Positions 1 to 4,682 of a stretch of DNA of 5,056 nt are shown here, in pieces. The stretch comes from a candidate division TA06 bacterium DG_78 (GTDB taxonomy: Bacteria > Hydrothermota > Tepidihabitantia > SM23-42). Each line of letters opens with the position of its first letter. Within the stretch, counting starts at the first letter, position 1. A model generated the notes under the pieces. That model did not search any database, had not been told where the DNA came from, and was given only the letters and a program-made list of their open reading frames with translations. The position numbers and the translations under genes were made by a program. Location: positions 1 through 5,056 of the forward strand of contig LJNI01000165.1 of the NCBI GenBank assembly GCA_001303225.1, written 5' to 3'.

Positions 1-554
1 ACGGGTCCAGAAACACTTACATGAAATGTATCACCAGGTATTCCAGTTGCGCATGATCTGTAATATATTTGGTTATGACCATTTAGATTTTCAGCCCAGA
101 CAATGTGGTCGACAAGATTTGAATCAATAACTAAATCAGGCGTGATAGAATTACCAGGTGATTCACTTATATTGACAGGTGGCGAATAATCATCCAGGTA
201 TTTATAATAGACATCATAGGTACCAGCTATAGTATCGTATTGCTGCTCGGCAACACGGCGGAATTCATATTGATCAACATCAAATGAGGGATTAATACCT
301 CTTGGTAAAGACCAATTGATTCTTCCCGTGTGTACCTACATCATTAGAATAGACATAATACACACTATCTGCAGAATGATAAACAATACGGACTATATTG
401 GTCACCGTGGTATTTCGCCATTAGGAACTGCGATTTAACGGCAGTTATTAAATGCCGTTAAATCAACTGAATTGACCGTAGTAACAAAGGAGTAATGATA
501 CTGGGCATACATGAAAATACATACTGTAAAAGAACACACGATAAATTTTTTTAT
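1..554 (-). pseudogene. Decayed secreted BNR/sialidase-like repeat protein, 5' part (partial)
   Basis: The minus strand shows the start of an exported protein broken by several lesions; its 3' part lies beyond the window. Reading from 554, an ATA codon stands where a start should be, four bases after AGAGG, followed by KKFIVCSFTVCIFMYAQ, a typical signal peptide. The frame continues (…VNSVDLTA) to a TAA at 437-435 inside a perfect inverted repeat, then AVPNGE. Between about 415 and 330 the sensible reading is one frame over (TNIVRIVYHSADSVYYVYSN), and near 328-331 it returns to the original frame (GRINWSLPRGINPSF…), staying open to base 1. The last part has PDLVIDSNLVDHIVWAEN…QIYYRSC, resembling the beta-strand repeats of BNR/sialidase-like exported proteins. 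The promoter and ribosome binding site look intact. Sequencing indels could explain the frameshifts but not easily the ATA and the hairpin. Family assignment is inference from pattern only. Confidence 0.72.
432..464. repeat. Perfect 12-bp inverted repeat inside the pseudogene
   Basis: GATTTAACGGCA (432-443) and TGCCGTTAAATC (453-464) are exact reverse complements separated by 9 bases. On the minus strand the distal arm supplies the in-frame TAA that ends the signal-peptide reading frame. Removing 24 bases between the two minus-strand GCA triplets would join …SVDLTA directly to VPNGE in the same frame. No T-run follows on either strand, so a terminator role is unlikely. Confidence 0.85.
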
Positions 555-578
555 ATTTCCTCTCTTACTCTGCAGTAT

Positions 579-606
579 CTTATAAAACGAAGAATGTATT
601 TATCAA
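579..606 (-). promoter_or_regulatory. Candidate sigma70-type promoter of the pseudogene
   Basis: On the minus strand TTGATA (606-601) and TATAAG (584-579) are separated by 16 bases, the same spacer seen at the other three promoters called here. The -10 lies 24 bases before the ATA at 554, matching the short leader of the 626-aa gene. It seems intact although the gene behind it is broken. Confidence 0.45.
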
Positions 607-684
607 GACCAGTATTTAAAATTTGTTTTTAAGTAAGGATGACTAAATGTTATGTTAAGACTTAAGTCACGAAGTCCATAAAGG

Positions 685-715
685 CAATGGGGATTGGCTC
701 TGCCAACCCCCATTG
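685..715 (-). terminator. Terminator-like hairpin after the 626-aa gene
   Basis: Bases 685-698 and 702-715 form a 14-bp stem with a 3-base loop, starting 20 bases after the stop codon. In minus-strand RNA every position pairs, one of them as G-U; on the plus strand that position would be an A/C mismatch. This asymmetry suggests selection on the minus-strand transcript. The following U-run is short (CCTTTATGG), so it may be a weak intrinsic terminator or a 3'-end-protecting hairpin. Confidence 0.65.
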
Positions 716-734
716 TTGTATCACTGTCTTGTTA

Positions 735-2615
735 TTATTTCACAAGAATTAGTTTTATTACCTGATTGTCCTGGTCGTTATCAAACATACCAAAGTAAAT
801 TCCCTGACTCAATTTCTTGCCTGCGTCATTACATCCATTCCAATTAGCAATGCCATTTTCTATCTTCAGATTTCGTACCAATCTTCCACCGACATCATAT
901 ATCTTCATACTCTTAGAATTCGGATGGGCTGTGATGGCAGTTAGCATATTGAAAGGATTTGGCGAGGCAGTTATGTTTACTGCTGAATGTTGTGGAGCTA
1001 TCCATTCGCCTTCTTCTACACCAGGATCACCACCATATGATACATATGCCCTCATCAGAGCATCTTCAGTCATAAGATCACGATATGGCGACCAACCCCC
1101 TGTATACTCCCAAGTTTGGCGTCCATAAGGAGGTATCGTATCCATTGCCCACTGAGGATCCGATTCAGCATCTGTTCTACCACCTACATAAAAAGCACCT
1201 TCACGAATGTGAACGCTGTCAGGGATGTCAACAATTGTCCACCCAGCAAAGAGTCCTGAACGAGTTTCCTCAAAAAGGATAGTACCTGGATATCCACCAG
1301 GACCATCGTCATCCAGAATCATAAAAGTAACGTTTGTAGGGGCAGCCACTACAGAAAGATAAATCTTAAACTGTGATATTGATGCTGTATATCCTGGCGG
1401 AGTAAATTTACAACCCATTCCACCGTCACTGCCAGTCCAGGCTACACCACTCTGAGGAAAACCGATGTCATAATAGAGTTCAACCGGGAAATTAACTATT
1501 TTCATCATACAATTCTTCGTATCATTGGCAGGCGTCATATCACCGGAGAGATCACATTTTACGTTTATAGCGTAAGTACCTAACGGTGTTGCAGTCCAGG
1601 TTGGTTCGAAAAGTAACGAGTCACGTTGTCCTGCGGCTGAGGAAGCGATCGTTATACTGTCAATAAATACAGTATCATTTGACGCGTCTATAACGACACA
1701 CTCAACAGGAATGTCAGTCTCTGGTTGATTTCCAGTATTTTTTACCAATGCCCAGAAATTGACTGTCGAGTCCTCTAGAAGAAAGAAACCACTATTGTTG
1801 TCATTCATCACCTTCTCTACTGATAAATCGTGTACTTCAATTCCTCCTGAATCTGGTGAGATGAAACGAATTGCCAAATCTGCATGTGGAAGGTATCCCA
1901 ATTCCGGATCATTGCGATAATACATAAGCCCGATTGTTCCTGAAACATTTTCCATACCCACGCTACAATCATTACGCGTGTCACCAACCTCTGGATCTCC
2001 TACCCGGACCTTATATTGGAACGTGAGACAACTATCAGGGCGTGAAAGAATGATTTGTAAGGTATTCATGCCCCGGCCAGTAGTGCTCTCGTAGAACCGG
2101 ACACTATCCCACTGAACGATGCAGGTATCCATTGCCGCATTTGTCCAGTACCAAATAGTTGGATTTGTGCCAACTGAAGGGTCCAGGTCACACATGAGCG
2201 GAGCCACGAGATTATTAGGCCGTGCTGTGCTCGGTATATTAGGGAATGGATGTGCATCCATGAAGTTATCACCAAAGGCAATGTAACCATTAGAACCAAG
2301 ATAAAAGGAATTCACTGTATACCAGTAATATGGGAAATCAAACCCGATTGAGAATGGACCAGCAACAGCATCATCTCCAACACCAGTTATCTCTGTACCG
2401 ATACCTTTTATTTCAACCCAGGTATAGGTTGGTGCCCCAGTAGCAGTTGTATCGCTATCGAGCCAGATATATCCCCAGTCATCTGGACCACCACCATGAC
2501 CACGATCACCCCTCATTACTCCCTCATTGTGCTGTTTGTAATCAGTCATCACTGCTTCTGTTTGCCAATATCCGCCAGAACTCACTACCTGGAGGATTAT
2601 TAAAATAAATGTCAT
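735..2615 (-). CDS. Secreted modular protein with CARDB-like domain and sorting-like C-terminal domain (626 aa)
   Basis: Probably an exported or cell-surface protein; no enzymatic motif is visible and its ligand is unknown. Residues 3-12 are a short hydrophobic segment with VVSSG as a likely signal cleavage region; the n-region lacks Lys/Arg, which is odd. Residues about 48-255 form a beta-rich module with GPFSIGFDFPYYW and SFYLGSNGYIAFG, a pattern common in modular secreted proteins of FCB-type bacteria. Residues about 258-375 resemble a CARDB/Ig-like domain (VNFWALVKNTGN…DTVFIDS…ANDTKN). Residues about 378-527 are another beta module (YYDIGFPQSG…GGYPGTILFEE…GAFYVGGR). Residues 553-626 match a FlgD-like/T9SS type A tail: NPFN, MKIYDVGGRLVRNL, GKKLSQGIYF and terminal VIKLILVK. 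The start is fixed by a strong ribosome binding site and by an in-frame TAG just upstream. It has its own promoter and hairpin, so it is probably monocistronic. Domain names are inferred by eye. Confidence 0.93.
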   Translation of the reverse strand: MTFILIILQVVSSGGYWQTEAVMTDYKQHNEGVMRGDRGHGGGPDDWGYIWLDSDTTATGAPTYTWVEIKGIGTEITGVGDDAVAGPFSIGFDFPYYWYTVNSFYLGSNGYIAFGDNFMDAHPFPNIPSTARPNNLVAPLMCDLDPSVGTNPTIWYWTNAAMDTCIVQWDSVRFYESTTGRGMNTLQIILSRPDSCLTFQYKVRVGDPEVGDTRNDCSVGMENVSGTIGLMYYRNDPELGYLPHADLAIRFISPDSGGIEVHDLSVEKVMNDNNSGFFLLEDSTVNFWALVKNTGNQPETDIPVECVVIDASNDTVFIDSITIASSAAGQRDSLLFEPTWTATPLGTYAINVKCDLSGDMTPANDTKNCMMKIVNFPVELYYDIGFPQSGVAWTGSDGGMGCKFTPPGYTASISQFKIYLSVVAAPTNVTFMILDDDGPGGYPGTILFEETRSGLFAGWTIVDIPDSVHIREGAFYVGGRTDAESDPQWAMDTIPPYGRQTWEYTGGWSPYRDLMTEDALMRAYVSYGGDPGVEEGEWIAPQHSAVNITASPNPFNMLTAITAHPNSKSMKIYDVGGRLVRNLKIENGIANWNGCNDAGKKLSQGIYFGMFDNDQDNQVIKLILVK

Positions 2616-2619
2616 AGAA

Positions 2620-2627
2620 CCTCCTTT
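2620..2627 (-). promoter_or_regulatory. Strong ribosome binding site of the 626-aa gene
   Basis: AAAGGAGG ends four bases before the ATG at 2615. Together with the preceding TAG it matches the complement of the 16S rRNA 3' tail over 11 bases. This TAG is also in frame with the gene and excludes an upstream start, which fixes the unusually short signal peptide. Confidence 0.9.
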
Positions 2628-2636
2628 CTATCGTAA

Positions 2637-2664
2637 AGTATAATCAGAAATAAATGGATGTCAA
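2637..2664 (-). promoter_or_regulatory. Sigma70-type promoter of the 626-aa gene
   Basis: The minus strand has a consensus -35 TTGACA (2664-2659), a 16-base spacer and -10 TATACT (2642-2637). The -10 ends 21 bases before the ATG, so the mRNA leader should be only about 15 bases and consist almost entirely of the ribosome binding site. It lies just after the terminator of the upstream gene, so the two genes are separately transcribed. Confidence 0.8.
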
Positions 2665-2690
2665 GTGTTCGATAGACCAATAGTGCAGAT

Positions 2691-2720
2691 AAAAATAGGG
2701 GTAGCAATGCCACCCCTATT
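2691..2720 (-). terminator. Intrinsic terminator of the 418-aa gene
   Basis: On the minus strand AATAGGGGT and ACCCCTATT form a 9-bp stem, with a possible short inner GC pairing in the loop, followed at once by a run of five T (2695-2691). It begins 16 bases after the stop codon at 2737. This is a classical rho-independent terminator layout. Confidence 0.85.
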
Positions 2721-2736
2721 AGCCAATGATTATTGA

Positions 2737-3993
2737 TTATTTTACGATTAAGCACTTCTTGTTGATTGTGCCAAATTCAGTTGTAAGACAGTAAAAATAG
2801 ACGCCGGAGGGAAGATCAAGATGAACATTTAAACTATGGGTACCAGCAGAATATCTATCGGATACAAGTGTTTTACGTAATCTACCCATTGCATCGTAGA
2901 CGTAAAGATCAACGCTCGTCGCTACAGGAAGTGTAAACTCAATAATCGCTTCGCCATCGCTAATTGTCGTTGCCCTGAACCTAAAGGCATTAGATGTAAA
3001 CGGGTTCCATTCAGCAATACCACTTATGACCTCTATCTCTTTGGTTAGGGTATCGTTGTCAACCCACTCGTCGCCGGAGAGCTGGGTATAAACAGTCACT
3101 GTATGGGTACCACCTACAAAGGTATGGTCGTCAAAAGTAACCTGTTCTTCATCACCTGATGCCAGATTGCTGACCGACTTTGTTGAAGTATATGCGCCTG
3201 GTTCGATTTCGCAGGTAACATCAAAGGTTTCAGTGCCAGTGCTCAAGTTTTTTACAGTCGCCTTAGGTCCGAATGTAGTATCATCAGAAACAGTAATTGT
3301 TGACGGGATATCGATAGAGACTGTTTTCGCATCTTTCGTAAAAGCTGTTGAAACAATTGCATATATCAGCCAGTTATAATCTAATGGGTTACCAGGTTGA
3401 TTCTGTAACTCAGTCCAAATGCCCGGACCAATCCAATCACCTTTTCCATCCACTGCTGGTCCATAATCAACACTAAGGGGATATTCTCCAGCTAGATGCG
3501 TTACTTGTACTGAACACCACAGGTCACCAGTACCAGATATCGGAACATAATCTGTTAAATGTGCCGTCACAAATGCAGTCCCGCTGTAAGATTCTGCTGT
3601 GATCATATCACCCGGCCATATATCCATCCATCCATCATAAACTTTAACGTACTGATTCATTTGGTAGGTCTGATAGAGGTGAAAATAAATCGCGATAATA
3701 TTCCAACCTGCATAAGCGGCTAGTTCATCAGGGGTTAATCTGATTGCGCCCTCAAATGTGCCACCATTTGTGTAACCGATACCAGTATAGGGAGGAAAGG
3801 TACAGAAATGAAGAGTATCCAGGTCCCGTCCATAAAACATTTCATTTTCGAGCTCCTCTACTGACACAATGTGGCTAATACCTTTTGCCAAGATGGAATT
3901 TTCTGGGGCTATGGGTTTTGCATCGAATTTGTTTGTTCCGAAAAGCATTGGAACAACCAACAGCGTTAATACGAGTGCCATAATTTTCCTCAT
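2737..3993 (-). CDS. Secreted protein with CARDB-like domain and T9SS-type-A-like tail (418 aa)
   Basis: Probably an exported surface or extracellular protein; no catalytic motif is recognisable. Residues 1-19 (MRKIMALVLTLLVVPMLFG) are a clear signal peptide with basic n-region and hydrophobic core. Residues about 60-215 form an unrecognised beta-rich module (AIRLTPDELAAYAGWNII, VKVYDGW, YNWLIYAIV), similar in style to accessory domains attached to secreted peptidases in Bacteroidetes-like bacteria. Residues about 223-322 look like a CARDB/Ig-type domain (FGPKATVKNLSTGTETFDV … LSGDEWVDNDTLTKEIEV). Residues about 329-418 give the tail: WNPF, EFTLPVATSVDLYVYDAMGR, LDLPSGVYFY and terminal INKKCLIVK, close to T9SS type A/FlgD-like domains. 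AAAGGAGG four bases before the ATG supports the start; an internal ATG four codons on is less likely. It has its own promoter, an unusual long leader and a terminator. Functional assignment beyond 'secreted modular protein' is not possible from sequence. Confidence 0.93.
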   Translation of the reverse strand: MRKIMALVLTLLVVPMLFGTNKFDAKPIAPENSILAKGISHIVSVEELENEMFYGRDLDTLHFCTFPPYTGIGYTNGGTFEGAIRLTPDELAAYAGWNIIAIYFHLYQTYQMNQYVKVYDGWMDIWPGDMITAESYSGTAFVTAHLTDYVPISGTGDLWCSVQVTHLAGEYPLSVDYGPAVDGKGDWIGPGIWTELQNQPGNPLDYNWLIYAIVSTAFTKDAKTVSIDIPSTITVSDDTTFGPKATVKNLSTGTETFDVTCEIEPGAYTSTKSVSNLASGDEEQVTFDDHTFVGGTHTVTVYTQLSGDEWVDNDTLTKEIEVISGIAEWNPFTSNAFRFRATTISDGEAIIEFTLPVATSVDLYVYDAMGRLRKTLVSDRYSAGTHSLNVHLDLPSGVYFYCLTTEFGTINKKCLIVK

Positions 3994-3997
3994 TACT

Positions 3998-4005
3998 CCT
4001 CCTTT
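3998..4005 (-). promoter_or_regulatory. Ribosome binding site of the 418-aa gene
   Basis: AAAGGAGG ends four bases before the ATG at 3993, the same spacing as at the 626-aa gene. It decides for this start over the second ATG (3981) inside the signal peptide. Confidence 0.9.
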
Positions 4006-4038
4006 AATCTTGTTGTATAGAAGATGCTTATGAGAAAC

Positions 4039-4062
4039 CAGATTTTATTTCATTAAAATCTG
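4039..4062 (-). promoter_or_regulatory. Hairpin in the 5' leader of the 418-aa gene
   Basis: CAGATTTTA and TAAAATCTG are exact reverse complements around a 6-base loop, giving a 9-bp stem. It lies between the SD-like element at 4088-4100 and the real ribosome binding site. No T-run follows (GGTTTCTC), so it is not an obvious terminator. It may be a protective or spacing stem; function is inferred from position only. Confidence 0.55.
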
Positions 4063-4087
4063 ATTATAGTATATTGTTTACTATTTC

Positions 4088-4100
4088 ATCACCTCCTTTC
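4088..4100 (-). promoter_or_regulatory. STAB-SD-like anti-SD match in the mRNA leader
   Basis: GAAAGGAGGTGAT is a 13-base match to the complement of the 16S rRNA 3' tail. It sits about 95 bases upstream of the ATG of the 418-aa gene, inside the leader predicted from the upstream promoter. It heads no credible gene: the nearest ATG is only two bases past GGAGG and reads ATG AAA TAG. In Bacillus thuringiensis cry3A a GAAAGGAGG 'STAB-SD' in a long leader binds 30S subunits and stabilises the mRNA. The same role here is inference from sequence and layout. Confidence 0.5.
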
Positions 4101-4151
4101 ATATCCATAATTTAACTATCCGAAATTCATAAGTAAAAAATCTAATGTTTA

Positions 4152-4179
4152 ATTATGATAAAAAAATGGGCTTTGTCAA
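4152..4179 (-). promoter_or_regulatory. Sigma70-type promoter of the 418-aa gene
   Basis: The minus strand has consensus -35 TTGACA (4179-4174), a 16-base spacer and -10 CATAAT (4157-4152); ATAATT with a 17-base spacer is an alternative register. A start near 4145 would give a leader of about 150 bases, much longer than that of the neighbouring 626-aa gene. Confidence 0.7.
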
Positions 4180-4345
4180 GCGCTCAATTTTAATCAAAAA
4201 TAGTCTTCACGAAAGAGGGTTGTTTGATAGATCTTGGTATATTAAAGCAGAAAACGAAAGGATGACCACCTACGGTTATAACAATATCAGAAGAAGTATA
4301 TACAATGAAGACTAAGGCGCTGCTCCGCCGGATGCTTTTAAAATC
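4166..4345. other. Intergenic block, open on both strands, no secure gene
   Basis: No gene can be supported here, but the stretch is not featureless. On the plus strand a 49-codon frame runs from ATG 4166 to TAA 4315 (MGFVKRSILIKNSLHERGLF…RRSIYNED). On the minus strand a 51-codon frame without a usable start runs from 4345 to TAA 4192-4190 (…SSALVFIVYTSSDIVITVGG…). Neither has a ribosome binding site, and the plus ATG lies in the promoter spacer of the 418-aa gene. TAGTCTTCA (4201-4209) and TGAAGACTA (4306-4314) form a 9-bp inverted repeat within the block. It could be a gene remnant or a dispersed repeat. Confidence 0.3.
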
Positions 4346-4370
4346 TTATGCTAATTTATTTAATGAAAAA

Positions 4371-4442
4371 AGGCGGCAGCCGGATTTGCACCGGCGAATA
4401 GCGGTTTTGCAGACCGCCGCCTTGCTACTTGGCTATACCGCC
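4371..4442 (-). tRNA. tRNA-Cys (anticodon GCA)
   Basis: A full cloverleaf folds on the minus strand: acceptor GGCGGTA/TGCCGCC with one U-G pair, a 3-bp D stem GCC/GGC, anticodon arm GCGGT-CTGCAAA-ACCGC with anticodon GCA, variable TATTC and T arm GCCGG-TGCAAAT-CCGGC. The discriminator is U, as expected for cysteine. The length is 72 bases and no CCA is encoded. Two tertiary positions are unusual: the D loop AAGTAGCAA has A instead of G18, and the T loop TGCAAAT has G instead of T55. Both partners of the usual G18-Psi55 contact are changed together, while G19-C56 and G15-C48 are kept. It is probably co-transcribed after tRNA-Gly. A T-run (4371-4366) directly after the gene may end transcription. 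Confidence 0.93.
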
Positions 4443-4450
4443 TTAAGAAA

Positions 4451-4522
4451 GATATTAGCTGTTAGATACTAGTGTTTAGTGTTAATTCTTTTTCTCTTTA
4501 CTAGTATCTAGTCCCTAATATC
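4451..4522. repeat. Long imperfect inverted repeat between the two tRNA genes
   Basis: GATATTAG-ctgt-TAGATACTAG (4451-4472) faces CTAGTATCTA-gtcc-CTAATATC (4501-4522), giving 18 paired bases interrupted by one 4x4 internal loop, around a 28-base AT-rich loop. The pairing extends by an A-T and a G-T pair into the loop. In the tRNA-Gly/tRNA-Cys precursor it would form a long stem in the spacer. Only TTTCTT follows it on the minus strand, so it is a poor terminator candidate. It may be a processing structure or a dispersed palindromic repeat. Confidence 0.7.
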
Positions 4523-4538
4523 TTAACCCTGTTGTAAA

Positions 4539-4610
4539 AGCGGGAGACGAGATTTGAACTCGCGACCCTCACCTTGGCAAGGTGACGCTCTACCACTGAG
4601 CTACTCCCGC
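4539..4610 (-). tRNA. tRNA-Gly (anticodon GCC)
   Basis: The minus strand folds into a standard cloverleaf: acceptor GCGGGAG/CTCCCGC, D arm GCTC-AGTGGTA-GAGC, anticodon arm TCACC-TTGCCAA-GGTGA with anticodon GCC, variable GGGTC, and T arm GCGAG-TTCAAAT-CTCGT with one G-U pair. The discriminator is U, as in bacterial tRNA-Gly. It is 72 bases long without encoded CCA, so CCA must be added by a nucleotidyltransferase. Conserved G18, G19 and TTC are present, in contrast with the tRNA-Cys behind it. It is the first gene after the promoter at 4621-4648. Confidence 0.96.
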
Positions 4611-4620
4611 AGTGCTAAAA

Positions 4621-4648
4621 AGTATAGTCGAAAATATACAGAAGTCAA
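4621..4648 (-). promoter_or_regulatory. Promoter of the tRNA-Gly/tRNA-Cys unit
   Basis: The minus strand has TTGACT (4648-4643), a 16-base spacer and TATACT (4626-4621), ending 10 bases before the mature 5' end of tRNA-Gly. It lies in the gap after the upstream radical SAM gene, so the tRNA unit should have its own start. Confidence 0.75.
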
Positions 4649-4656
4649 TATACGAA

Positions 4657-4668
4657 ATTATCGATAAT
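4657..4668. repeat. 12-bp perfect palindrome ATTATCGATAAT
   Basis: ATTATCGATAAT is its own reverse complement and lies 8 bases upstream of the -35 box of the tRNA promoter, between the stop codon of the radical SAM gene and that promoter. Such a site could bind a dimeric regulator, but short AT-rich palindromes also arise by chance. Confidence 0.4.
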
Positions 4669-4682
4669 CTAAAATTAAAGGA

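Noticed and set aside
510..512. ATG at 512-510 as the true start of the left-hand gene.
   Set aside because: It has no ribosome binding site and would cut off the signal peptide; the AGAGG and promoter position point to the ATA at 554-552.
817..1282. Plus-strand open frames of about 103 and 65 codons.
   Set aside because: They lie wholly inside the 626-aa gene on the other strand, have no ribosome binding site or recognisable domain, and read as antisense shadows.
2066..2299. Minus-strand open frame of 77 codons in another frame of the 626-aa gene.
   Set aside because: It overlaps the beta-rich N-terminal module of a well-supported gene and lacks a ribosome binding site.
3167..3379. Plus-strand open frame of 70 codons.
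   Set aside because: It is antisense to the CARDB-like region of the 418-aa gene and shows no independent signal.
4063..4068. A perfect TATAAT on the minus strand as a second promoter of the 418-aa gene.
   Set aside because: No -35-like hexamer exists 15-18 bases upstream and no TGn extension precedes it; in this AT-rich leader it is probably chance.
4316..4329. GGCGCTGCTCCGCC as a terminator after tRNA-Cys.
   Set aside because: Only a four-pair stem forms and no T-run follows on the minus strand; the T-run directly after the tRNA is a better candidate.
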